Both the position numbers and the translations under genes were made by a program. 58,231 nucleotides of DNA. Source: UBA2942 sp045127535 (GTDB taxonomy: Bacteria; Bacillota; Clostridia; Lachnospirales; Lachnospiraceae). The notes under the pieces were generated by a model. That model was not told where the DNA came from and did no database searches. It was given only the letters and a program-made list of their open reading frames with translations. Shown one piece after another: positions 34,484 through 42,223 of the stretch. Position 1 is the first letter of the stretch. The number at the start of each line of letters is the position of its first letter. The stretch lies in NCBI GenBank assembly GCA_045127535.1, contig JBGVQN010000048.1, forward strand, positions 1 to 58,231. Direction: 5' to 3'.

Positions 34484-34840
34484 ATGAAGAAATCAAAAGT
34501 AATGGCTTGGGTTGGAGCAGGTGCAGCAGTGGGAACTGCCTGTGGTGTTGCATTGTATTGTGCAAAAAAGCGTGCAAAGAAGTCTGTAATAGAAAACAGT
34601 GTATGTGTATCGATAGAAGGTGTAGATGTGGATGGAGACGGTTCCTCTGATATGCTGATGGTGGATACTGACGGAGATGGCACAGTAGATACTGTACTGG
34701 CGGATACTACAGGAGATGGCAATGTAGATACCATTATGGTGGATACAGATGGAGATGGTACTTTAGACACCATGCTGGTAGATGAGCAGGGAACTGGTGA
34801 ATTTGTAATTGCTTCCGAGTCAGAACAGGAAGAAGCATAA
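34484..34840 (+). CDS. Small membrane-anchored protein with calcium-binding-type DxDGDG repeats
   Basis: 118 residues. Residues 7-27 are a hydrophobic segment (MAWVGAGAAVGTACGVALYC) followed by KKRAKK, so the N-terminal membrane helix has a basic flank. Residues 46-98 hold four repeats of the form V-D-(V/T)-DGDG-(S/T)-x-D-x-(M/V)-L/M, the Asp spacing of thrombospondin type 3 or EF-hand-like Ca2+ loops. An acidic tail follows. The basic KKRAKK after the helix predicts the repeat domain is cytoplasmic if the positive-inside rule holds. AAAGGAG precedes the ATG and there is a terminator after it. I know no named family. It lies two genes from the cation antiporter. Confidence 0.75.
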   Translation: MKKSKVMAWVGAGAAVGTACGVALYCAKKRAKKSVIENSVCVSIEGVDVDGDGSSDMLMVDTDGDGTVDTVLADTTGDGNVDTIMVDTDGDGTLDTMLVDEQGTGEFVIASESEQEEA

Positions 34841-34871
34841 GCAGCCAGGAGAAAAACAGCACACATTTTAG

Positions 34872-34916
34872 AAAGACTTCACATATTCTGTAAAAGGGAT
34901 ATGTGGAGTCTTTTTT
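34872..34916 (+). terminator. Terminator after the DxDGDG protein
   Basis: AAGACTTCACATAT pairs with ATATGTGGAGTCTT and runs into TTTTTT. Confidence 0.88.
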
Positions 34917-34940
34917 AGACCAGGTAAAATGGAGGGACTT

Positions 34941-35699
34941 ATGCCAAAAGTAGTAATTGATGCGGGACATGGGGGCCGGGATCCAGGAGCAGTATTTGAA
35001 GGGCGTCAGGAAAAAGATGATAACCTGGCTCTGGCTCTGGCAGTGGGAGAACTGCTGAAAAAAAATGGGATTGATGTAGTATTCACCAGAACTACAGATG
35101 TATATGATTCCCCTTATGAAAAAGCGGTGATCTCCAATAATGCAGATGCAGATTTTTTTGTTTCTCTTCATCGCAATTCTTCCCCCACACCAGGAGTAGG
35201 AAGCGGGGTCCAGACTCTGGTATATGAGGATCAGGGCGTTGCAGGAGAAATGGCCCGGAATATCAATGCGGAATTAAGCAGACTGGGATTTCAGGATCTG
35301 GGAGTGGACGAGCGGAAAGGATTGGTGGTTCTGCGGCGTACAGAGGCACCGGCAGTCCTGGTGGAAACCGGTTTTATCAATAATAAAGAAGATAACGCTC
35401 TGTTTGATGAGAAATTTGATGAAATTGCCGCCGGCATTGCCGATGGCATTCTGACCACATTAGATATGAATCCACCGGACACAAGGCCTCTATACCGGGT
35501 GCAGGTAGGTGCATACAAAAACCGGGCCAATGCCAATGCCCAGTTGCAGCAGCTGCAGCAGGAAGGTTTTCCGGCCTTTCTGATCTATGAAGACGGATTG
35601 TTCCGGGTACAGGTAGGTGCTTTTGAAATTCTGAACAATGCAGTGCGGATGGAACAGGCACTGCGCAGGGCAGGATACAATACCTTTATTACTACCTGA
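34941..35699 (+). CDS. N-acetylmuramoyl-L-alanine amidase, CwlC-like, with two SPOR repeats
   Basis: Cleaves the amide between MurNAc and the stem peptide. The 252 residues are an amidase_3 domain (1-170) with VIDAGHGGRDPGA (zinc His), SLHRNSS (second His) and VLVETGFINN (zinc/catalytic Glu), then two SPOR-type repeats, each LYRVQVGAY / LFRVQVGAF (about 183-250). There is no signal peptide. This layout and length match CwlC of Bacillus, a mother-cell lysis amidase made late in sporulation, so I infer a similar role. I choose ATG 34941 with GGAGGG upstream; the ATG at 34929 has no site. Confidence 0.88.
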   Translation: MPKVVIDAGHGGRDPGAVFEGRQEKDDNLALALAVGELLKKNGIDVVFTRTTDVYDSPYEKAVISNNADADFFVSLHRNSSPTPGVGSGVQTLVYEDQGVAGEMARNINAELSRLGFQDLGVDERKGLVVLRRTEAPAVLVETGFINNKEDNALFDEKFDEIAAGIADGILTTLDMNPPDTRPLYRVQVGAYKNRANANAQLQQLQQEGFPAFLIYEDGLFRVQVGAFEILNNAVRMEQALRRAGYNTFITT

Positions 35700-35711
35700 C
35701 CAAACAAAGAT

Positions 35712-35916
35712 CCCCGGACTGTTTGCTGCCACAGTCCGGGGTGCAAAAGGGGGAGGATACACCTGCACAGACCTTGCCATGTGAGACACAGCCGGTATCT
35801 GCTGCAGGTGTGAATTGTCTTGTGTAGGTTGCTTACTTCGTCTGAAGTAGAAGACCGTAAGAGGGGGAATCTGACGGTCTTCGGTCTCTATGAAAATAGC
35901 TCAGCGCTTCATAGAG
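35712..35916. ncRNA. Cluster of consecutive hairpins, possible structured RNA
   Basis: Five successive stems fill the 340-base gap: CCCCGGACTGT/ACAGTCCGGGG (35712-35741, likely terminator of the amidase gene), ACACCTGCA/TGCAGGTGT (35759-35811), TACTTC/GAAGTA (35834-35849), AGACCGT/ACGGTCT (35852-35880) and CTCTATGAA/TTCATAGAG (35886-35916). I recognise no RNA family. It could be a small RNA or simply terminators plus leader. Confidence 0.4.
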
Positions 35917-35954
35917 GCTATTCATAGTATGGACAGTCTGTGGCAGATTATACA

Positions 35955-35982
35955 TTGCTTTTTTTGGGGAAGCATGTATAAT
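35955..35982 (+). promoter_or_regulatory. Sigma-A promoter for the methyltransferase-hslO unit
   Basis: TTGCTT (35955-35960), spacer 16, TATAAT (35977-35982), 58 bases before the start codon. Confidence 0.7.
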
Positions 35983-36039
35983 TAGAAAGTAACCCAATTT
36001 TTTATGGTACAGACCCTGCATATATGGGATGAGGTGGAC

Positions 36040-36798
36040 ATGGATATTTATACGGCTTTTGCCGCTTATTATGATCGGTGTATGGATGAAATTCCTTATG
36101 AAGAATGGAGCAGACTGGTGACAGACCTGCTGCAAAAGGATGGGATCCGGGACGGTCTGGTGCTGGAGCTTGGATGCGGCACTGGTACTATGACAGAACT
36201 CCTTGCAGCAGCAGGATATGATATGATTGGTGTGGATGCTTCAGGAGACATGCTTGCAGAAGCAATGGACAAGCAGTCACGATCCGGGAGCAGCATTTTA
36301 TATCTGCAGCAGGACATGCGGGAGTTTGAGCTTTATGGTACAGTACGGGCAGTAGTGAGTGTATGTGATACCATGAACTACCTGCTTCATGAAGAAGATC
36401 TGCTTCATGTATTTCAGCTGGTAAATAATTACTTAGACCCTGGAGGACTGTTTTTGTTTGATTTAAAGACAGAGCATCATTTCCGGGATGTAGTAGGAGA
36501 GCAGAGCTTTGTGCAAAATGAAGAAGATGCCTGCATTATCTGGGAAAACTATTACTATGAGGATGAGCAGATCAATGAATATGCAGTTACCATGTTTGCC
36601 AGAACAGAAGAGGGCACATATGAGCGGACCCAGGAGCTTCATTACCAGCGTCCTTATTCCATAGAGCAGATTGGCAGACTTTTAGCTCAGGCAGGACTTT
36701 CACTTGTGGCAGTCTATGGGGAAACCGGTGATCATCCGCCACAGGAAGACAGCTGCCGCATTTATGTGCTTGCAAGAGAACAGGGAAAACAGCTTTGA
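36040..36798 (+). CDS. Class I SAM-dependent methyltransferase
   Basis: 252 residues with the SAM-binding motif I LELGCGTGTMTELLA (about 42-56), GVDASGDML (motif II acidic residue) and a motif IV-like VVSVCDTMNYL (about 106). The C-terminal half is beta-rich, as in small-molecule methyltransferases of this type. The substrate is unknown. I choose ATG 36040 (MDIYTAFAAYYD) with GAGGTGG upstream, over a longer frame from 36004. It is followed by hslO 76 bases later, a pairing common in Clostridia. Confidence 0.88.
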   Translation: MDIYTAFAAYYDRCMDEIPYEEWSRLVTDLLQKDGIRDGLVLELGCGTGTMTELLAAAGYDMIGVDASGDMLAEAMDKQSRSGSSILYLQQDMREFELYGTVRAVVSVCDTMNYLLHEEDLLHVFQLVNNYLDPGGLFLFDLKTEHHFRDVVGEQSFVQNEEDACIIWENYYYEDEQINEYAVTMFARTEEGTYERTQELHYQRPYSIEQIGRLLAQAGLSLVAVYGETGDHPPQEDSCRIYVLAREQGKQL

Positions 36799-36874
36799 AG
36801 ATATACAGAAAAGTCTGTGATAAAAGAAGTCAGGCAAATGTCTGGATAAAAGAAATAGAACAAAGGAGAGAGTT

Positions 36875-37741
36875 ATGTCAGATTATATGATTCGTGCAAC
36901 GGCTGCCAACAATCAGATTCGTGCCTTTGCCGCTACAACCAAAGATATGGTAGAATATGCCAAGAATGCCCACGGAACCAGTCCGGTAGTCACTGCAGCT
37001 TTGGGCCGTCTGATGACAGGAGCGGCTATGATGGGAAGCATGATGAAAGCACCTACCGATTTGCTTACAGTAAAGATAGAAGCAGATGGACCTATGAAGG
37101 GCATGATTGTTACCGCTGATTATGCAGGTAACGTAAAAGGATATCCATTTGTACCAGATGTCATGCTTCCTCCCAATGACAAGGGAAAATTAGATGTTGC
37201 AGGTGCAGTTGGAATTGGTGTGTTAAGTGTCATAAAAGATCTGGGTTTAAAAGAACCTTATGTGGGACAGACCATTTTGATTACCAGCGAAATAGCAGAA
37301 GATCTGACCTATTATTATGCCACCTCTGAACAGACCCCTTCCAGTGTAGCATTGGGTGTGCTGATGAACCGGGATAATACCGTCCGTCAGGCAGGCGGTA
37401 TGATTATCCAGCTGATGCCTAATACAGAGGATTCAATCATTGATGGGCTGGAAGCCAAGATCGCAACGATTTCTTCCATTACATCTTTATTAGAACAGGG
37501 GATGACTCCGGAGGATATTCTGGAATATGTATTGGGGGATTTTGGACTTGAGATTACAGACCGGATGCCGGTACAATTTTATTGCAACTGCAGTAAGGAA
37601 CGGGTGTCCAGAGCTCTGGCCAGCATTTCCAAAGAGGAGATCCGTGAAATGATTGCAGAAGGAAATCCTGTGGAAGTGAACTGCCAGTTCTGTAACAGCC
37701 ATTACCAGTTTGATATGGAAGATTTGCAGAGCCTGCTGTAA
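36875..37741 (+). CDS. hslO: Redox-regulated chaperone Hsp33
   Basis: A cytoplasmic holdase chaperone activated by oxidation and unfolding. The 288-residue length is normal. The N-terminal domain begins DYMIRATAANNQIRAFAATT with the conserved LGRLMTGAAMM near 48. The C-terminal zinc switch is visible as CNC (about 234-236) and CQFC (about 267-270), the CxC-x27-32-CxxC motif. The start has AAAGGAGAG upstream. Confidence 0.96.
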   Translation: MSDYMIRATAANNQIRAFAATTKDMVEYAKNAHGTSPVVTAALGRLMTGAAMMGSMMKAPTDLLTVKIEADGPMKGMIVTADYAGNVKGYPFVPDVMLPPNDKGKLDVAGAVGIGVLSVIKDLGLKEPYVGQTILITSEIAEDLTYYYATSEQTPSSVALGVLMNRDNTVRQAGGMIIQLMPNTEDSIIDGLEAKIATISSITSLLEQGMTPEDILEYVLGDFGLEITDRMPVQFYCNCSKERVSRALASISKEEIREMIAEGNPVEVNCQFCNSHYQFDMEDLQSLL

Positions 37742-37803
37742 AGCAGGATCCTTCCATTTCTCAAAAGCCTGCCACCAGGCGTCTAATCAAACAGTGCAAA
37801 AAA

Positions 37804-37838
37804 GGAGACATCCCCATAATGGAAGATGTCTCTTTTTG
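37804..37838. terminator. Bidirectional terminator between hslO and the cold-shock gene
   Basis: GAGACATC/GATGTCTC stem followed by TTTTT on the plus strand and preceded by AAAAAA, which gives a T tail on the minus strand. Confidence 0.85.
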
Positions 37839-37923
37839 CTTCACCAAATAAATTATAATTGGCAGATGCCGCTCAGAAAATACTGATTTCACAGATGTCT
37901 TGGTACATCTGTCAATATATGAA

Positions 37924-38121
37924 TTAAACTCTGGTTACGTTAACAGCCTGAGGTCCTTTGCTGCCTTCAATGACATCATACTCAACCTTCTGGCCTTCCT
38001 CTACAGTACGGAAACCGTCGCCGTTGATTCCGGTATAGTGTACGAATACCTCACTGCCGTCTTCCTGGCTGATGAAGCCGTAACCCTTCTGGTTATTGAA
38101 CCATTTTACGATACCCTGCAT
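37924..38121 (-). CDS. Cold-shock protein (CspA/CspB family)
   Basis: A 65-residue single-stranded nucleic-acid-binding protein of normal length. RNP1 is KGYGFIS (residues 13-19) and RNP2 is VFVHYTGI (about 27-34). It starts at MQGIVKWFNNQKG, with GGAGGT nine bases upstream on the minus strand; the longer frame to 38250 is its leader. It acts as an RNA chaperone in cold or general growth. Confidence 0.95.
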   Translation of the reverse strand: MQGIVKWFNNQKGYGFISQEDGSEVFVHYTGINGDGFRTVEEGQKVEYDVIEGSKGPQAVNVTRV

Positions 38122-38828
38122 GGTATTACCTCCAACATAACATTTACCTGCAAAAGCAGATGGTCTTAGAATACCATATATAGAAAAAGGTGTCAATCCA
38201 GTTTCAAACAATTCTGAAATATTGTCCGCAGGAGACGGATAGTCTGACAAGAATTATGTCGAAAAAAAGTTGTAGAAAAAGTAAAATGCAGCGTAATGAC
38301 TTACGCTGCATTTCTCCAAAAAGGAGGGGGAATATAAGGGGTTGTCAACCGCCAGGGGAGAGGGAAGATAAAAGCGGTCGACACTCTATCGAAAATAAGT
38401 AATAAACATTTCTTGTGATTTCATCATATCAGATAGTTGCGAAAATTGCAAGAAAAATAATCTGAGCATTTTGGAAGAAAAATTGTAAAAAATGAAAGTT
38501 AAGGTTTGAGAAAAGAAGAAAATATTTTGTCTTTTGTATAAAATATGAAAAAAAGGTCGAACAATGTTGGCAATTTTTGAAAGAAATCAAGAAAGAAATC
38601 AAGAAAGAACAGCTGCAGAATGCAGAAAAGAAACCTTTCGGAATAACATGTTTCCGGAATAAAACCTTTCTATGAGAAGAAAATTTGCAAAATAAGTGAG
38701 TTTTCGAAAAAATGGTATCAGACTGGTTTCTGAAAATATGTGCTATTATGGCAATCTATTTCCCATTATATAAATATTTTTTGGAAAAAATGAACATAAG
38801 AAAATACATTTTTTTTCATTTAGAATGG
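38122..38828. other. AT-rich 700-base intergenic region
   Basis: No gene is seen. It holds the leader of the minus-strand cold-shock gene, a perfect hairpin AAATGCAGCGTAA/TTACGCTGCATTT (38283-38312), an A/T-rich tract with a duplicated GAAAGAAATCAA (about 38578-38602), and a GTGCTATTATGG box near 38740 that resembles the promoter -10 at 38851. Confidence 0.5.
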
Positions 38829-38856
38829 TTGCGTTCCGCTTTGAATGTGCTATTAT
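38829..38856 (+). promoter_or_regulatory. Promoter for the HPr-like gene
   Basis: TTGCGT (38829-38834), spacer 16, TATTAT (38851-38856); the start codon is 37 bases on. Confidence 0.6.
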
Positions 38857-38893
38857 GGTAATAGGAAAATATTCTGGAAAGGGGGCAGTGTAA

Positions 38894-39151
38894 ATGGAAA
38901 AAATTTCGGCAGATGTTCAGATGAAGTGTGGTCTGAGTCTGAAAATGGCAGCACGTATAGCAGATACAGCAGCACGCTGCAGTGTAAGGGGACAGATCGT
39001 GAAAGGAAGTCAGTTTTATAACATTGGCAGTGTACTGCAGATGGCTTCCAGCGGCATTAACGCTCAGGACCAGATTACTGTTAACTGTACAGGAGCCAGA
39101 GCAGAGGAAGCAATGAAAATTTTTTTGAAGATACTACAGGAAAAGGAATGA
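38894..39151 (+). CDS. HPr-like protein lacking the active-site histidine
   Basis: 85 residues, the length of HPr, with its overall pattern: GLSLKMAARIADTAA at the place of GLHARPAA, NIGSVLQMASSGI at the place of the Ser46 loop (the Ser is kept), then DQITVNCTGARAEEAMKIFL. The His15 position reads Ser and the Arg17 position is Lys, so it cannot accept phosphate from enzyme I in the normal way. Crh of Bacillus, with Gln at this site, is the known precedent; it works with CcpA in catabolite control. A similar regulatory role is inferred. GGGGG precedes the ATG. Confidence 0.72.
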   Translation: MEKISADVQMKCGLSLKMAARIADTAARCSVRGQIVKGSQFYNIGSVLQMASSGINAQDQITVNCTGARAEEAMKIFLKILQEKE

Positions 39152-39316
39152 TGCAGGAGGGGGAAGCAGCTGTACGGAGTATGGCTGCTTTTTTCGTGAT
39201 TCCATTTTTATAAGAAAAGGGTGGAAAACTTTGTAGTCAAATCGGGGAATCTGTAGTATGATAGTGATATTGCAAAACATATTAAGTGTTTGAAAATGAA
39301 TAAAGGATATGGTGTT

Positions 39317-40057
39317 ATGGGGAAAAATTTAGGAAAATGTCTGCTGTTTACAGCAGGTCTGGTAGTAGTGGATATTGGTGTCATTTCCTGGCTGTTTGAC
39401 CAGGGAAGCCTTTTGGGGACAGCTTTGGGAATTACAGCTGGGATTATGAGTGTCATCCTCTTTTTTCTGGTGAATTATAGAATTCTGACGGCAAAGAGTC
39501 ACGGAACAGGTGTGCAGGTGAACCAGCTGAGAGAGGGAGAAGATTACAAGAAAGCGCTGCAGAACTATCGGGGCAAGCCTGTATTTGCAGATATCGTAAG
39601 CAATACACTGACTCATTTGGATAGCTTGGAGAGAAAGGGAGAAAAGCTGGACGAAATCCTGTATCAGAACTACGGTGAAGGTGCAGAGAACTTCGAAAGC
39701 TACCGTGGTGTATGGGAAGATGCCCAGACTCTGGTATTTGAGAATGTAAAGCGTATTTTAAACGGTATGGCGGTATTTGACGAGCAGGATTACAGAAGGC
39801 TCAATGTGCAGAGACAGATGACAGATCTGCAAAAGGAAAAATATGCCATGTACCTTTCCCAGATGAAATATCTGCGTAAGCTTGTGGAAAATGATGAGCA
39901 GGTTTTATATGAGTTTGACAGACTGCTTTTGGAGGTATCCAAGCTCAGTGATAAGGATACGGAGACAGAGCTGCAGGCCATTCAGGATGTTACAGATTCT
40001 ATTCGGGAGCTGCGTCTGGATGAGGATGCCGGTATGGGAATGCTGGCTGGTGAATAA
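39317..40057 (+). CDS. Membrane-anchored coiled-coil protein of unknown function
   Basis: 246 residues: two N-terminal membrane segments (about 6-25 and 32-55), then a soluble, mostly helical, charged domain (about 70-240) with RGKPVFADIVSNTL, NVKRILNGMAVFD and a long QRQMTDLQKEKYAMYLSQM helix likely to be coiled coil. I do not recognise a family with confidence; the region after residue 75 faintly recalls XpaC/TelA-associated proteins. I choose ATG 39317 (AAAGGAT upstream); a TTG start at 39290 is possible. The original gap to the VWA gene was about 30 bases before the MITE inserted, so the two likely form one operon. Confidence 0.65.
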   Translation: MGKNLGKCLLFTAGLVVVDIGVISWLFDQGSLLGTALGITAGIMSVILFFLVNYRILTAKSHGTGVQVNQLREGEDYKKALQNYRGKPVFADIVSNTLTHLDSLERKGEKLDEILYQNYGEGAENFESYRGVWEDAQTLVFENVKRILNGMAVFDEQDYRRLNVQRQMTDLQKEKYAMYLSQMKYLRKLVENDEQVLYEFDRLLLEVSKLSDKDTETELQAIQDVTDSIRELRLDEDAGMGMLAGE

Positions 40058-40071
40058 ACGTAGGAAAGATC

Positions 40072-40296
40072 ATAGGCAATTGCGAAACACATACCGGACG
40101 CTTTGGAAAGTATCTGCAAGAAAATATTTTCACACAGGACGCGCTCTCGCTTCGGTGAAAACGCAGCGGTACTAATAAATTTTGCGCCTGAGGCGCAAAA
40201 TTTAAAGTGCCGGCGTTTTCAAGAGTCCTGCTTAGAAAATATTTTCTTGCAGATACTTCCCAAAGCTGATATTGAATATAGTTTCGCAATTACCTA
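40072..40296 (+). mobile_element. MITE-like inverted-repeat element, copy 3, with 9-bp target duplication
   Basis: A 225-bp element. The ends ATAGGCAATTGCGAAAC (40072-40088) and GTTTCGCAATTACCTA (40281-40296) are inverted. It is flanked by the direct repeat GGAAAGATC at 40063-40071 and 40297-40305. The inner arms (AAGAAAATATTTT / AAAATATTTTCTT) and the core CGCTCTCGCTTCGG.., AACGCAGCGGTACTAA, TTTTGCGCC/GGCGCAAAA and GTGCCGGCGTTTTCAAGAG align with copy 1 over the whole length. It separates 39317-40057 from the VWA gene. Confidence 0.92.
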
Positions 40297-40321
40297 GGAA
40301 AGATCTGGAAGAGAGGTACAT

Positions 40322-42013
40322 ATGAAGAAGAAAAACAATGGGGTGGTTGTAGTTGTGCTGGCCCTGACAGCGGTTCTGGTATTTGCCTTGGTATATGCAG
40401 GGGTCAGTTTTGTGGGCAGCCTGTCTTCAGGGGGAGCCATGGACACGGAAAAGGCAGAAAAGCGTCTGAACAAGCTGGTTAATAATATAGAAGTAACAGA
40501 ACTGGCTTTGCAAAAAGAATCTGTGCAGATCGGAACCACTTCTTTGGCAGACGAGCTGCCGGACATTGAAAAGTATCCTCTGGCTGTTGAAGGAGATGGT
40601 ACACTGGATGTGGAGATCTTTACTTCTCCGGAAAAAGGCGGTACAGGTACGGACAGCTGGCTGATTGATGTTGCGGAAGAATTTAACCGGGAAGGATATA
40701 CCATTGATGGACAGACTGTTTCCGTATCAATCCGAACCCTGGCATCAGGACTGGCAGCAGACTATATTGTATCCGGCAAATACAGGCCGGATGCATTTTC
40801 CCCATCCAATGAGTTATGGATTTCCATGCTGGAGGCCAATGGTGTAGAGGTGACCTGTGTAGAAGACCGTCTGGTAGGCAATGTTGCCGGTATCGTAGTA
40901 TCCAGACAGACTTATAACCTGATTGAAGAAACCTATGGTGAGGTGTCTGTTGCTTCTATGACCAAGGCAACTGCTGAAAATAAGATTGCCATGGGATATA
41001 CCAATCCATATTCCAGTTCTACAGGCATGAATTTTCTGATCTCAGCTTTATATGAGTTTGACCATGATGATATATTAAGCAATGCGGCTATGAAGGGATT
41101 TGAGGATTTCCAGAAAAACGTACCTTTTGTGGCATATACCACCATGCAGATGCGTGATGCAGTCAAGTCTGGTTCTTTTGACGGTCTGATCCTGGAATAT
41201 CAGACATTCCAGAATACATCCGAACTGGCAAGCTATGAATTTATTCCGTTTGGTGCCCGTCATGACAATCCTCTGTACAGTATTGGACGGACAGATGCAG
41301 ATACTGCTGCAGTGCTGGAATTGTTTGCAGAATACTGTCTGAATGATGAGTCTCAGGAGCGGGCTGGGGAATGTGGATTTAACGGATATGATGACTATGT
41401 AAGCCAGGTGCCGGAATATGACGGTAAGACTTTGCTGGCGGCACAGAGCTTCTGGAAGGAAAACAAGGACAGCGGACGTCCCATTGCTGCTGTGTTCGTT
41501 GCAGATATTTCCGGCAGTATGAGTGGAGAACCTATTACAGAGCTTAAGAATTCTCTGGTGAATTCTGCACAGTATATTAACAGCAGCAACAGCATTGGTC
41601 TGGTAAGCTATAGTGATGAGGTGTATATCAATCTGCCTATTGGAGAATTTGATATTAACCAATGGTCTTATTTTACTGGTGCGGTGAACAGCCTTTCTGC
41701 TGCTGGAGGTACAGCTACTTATGATGGTGTCTGTATTGGTATCCAGATGCTGCTTGAGGAACTGGAGGTAAATCCGGACTGCCGTCCTATGCTGTTTGTT
41801 TTAAGCGACGGCTACAGCAATACAGGCTGTGATTTAAGTGATGTAAAGCCAATTTTAGAGGCATATAATATTCCGGTTTACAGTATCTGCTACAATGACG
41901 GAGATTTTGATTCTCTGCAGGAACTGTCAGACATCAATGAGGCAGTATGCATCAATGCGGACTCAGAGGATGTGGTATACCAGTTAAAATGCTTATTCAA
42001 CTCCCAGATGTAA
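40322..42013 (+). CDS. Membrane-anchored protein with substrate-binding-like and C-terminal VWA domains
   Basis: 563 residues. An N-terminal helix (about 8-32) anchors it, probably facing outward. Residues about 90-355 resemble an extracellular solute-binding fold (LDVEIFTSPEKGGTG.., TGMNFLISALYEF.., LEYQTFQNTSEL). Residues about 385-560 form a von Willebrand A domain with the MIDAS motif DISGSMS (about 396-402), a Thr in GGTATYDG and FVLSDGYSN (about 497), so metal binding is intact. Such proteins often accompany TelA/XpaC-type genes; here the partner is the coiled-coil protein upstream. GAGAGGT precedes the ATG. The function is unknown. Confidence 0.8.
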   Translation: MKKKNNGVVVVVLALTAVLVFALVYAGVSFVGSLSSGGAMDTEKAEKRLNKLVNNIEVTELALQKESVQIGTTSLADELPDIEKYPLAVEGDGTLDVEIFTSPEKGGTGTDSWLIDVAEEFNREGYTIDGQTVSVSIRTLASGLAADYIVSGKYRPDAFSPSNELWISMLEANGVEVTCVEDRLVGNVAGIVVSRQTYNLIEETYGEVSVASMTKATAENKIAMGYTNPYSSSTGMNFLISALYEFDHDDILSNAAMKGFEDFQKNVPFVAYTTMQMRDAVKSGSFDGLILEYQTFQNTSELASYEFIPFGARHDNPLYSIGRTDADTAAVLELFAEYCLNDESQERAGECGFNGYDDYVSQVPEYDGKTLLAAQSFWKENKDSGRPIAAVFVADISGSMSGEPITELKNSLVNSAQYINSSNSIGLVSYSDEVYINLPIGEFDINQWSYFTGAVNSLSAAGGTATYDGVCIGIQMLLEELEVNPDCRPMLFVLSDGYSNTGCDLSDVKPILEAYNIPVYSICYNDGDFDSLQELSDINEAVCINADSEDVVYQLKCLFNSQM

Positions 42014-42092
42014 GTGCAGTGACCTGGTGGAGTGCCAGGCAGCTGTTTTCTCTGGATGAATTGTATTGAGGCATAAACGATATGTTTTTATC

Positions 42093-42139
42093 ATTCTGAA
42101 ACCTAAGGATTGGCGTTTGCAAGCGTCTTGCTGAAAAAT
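42093..42139 (+). repeat. Fragment of the MITE-family core
   Basis: GAAACCTAAGGATTGGCGTT followed by TGCAAGCGTCTTGCTG matches the GAAACCTAAGAACCGGCGTT..CAAGAGTCCTGCTT part of the 50549-50774 element. No arms are intact. It lies in the gap between the VWA gene and the aminopeptidase. Confidence 0.55.
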
Positions 42140-42223
42140 AATCCAATACACACTGTTCTCAAAAACTGCTGCAATTGTGCTGCACTTTGATGAAGAATGT
42201 TTTGGAAATGGAGGATGATGTAT

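Noticed and set aside
40322..42013. ABC-transporter binding protein only
   Set aside because: The C-terminal DISGSMS MIDAS motif shows a VWA domain, and no permease genes are adjacent.
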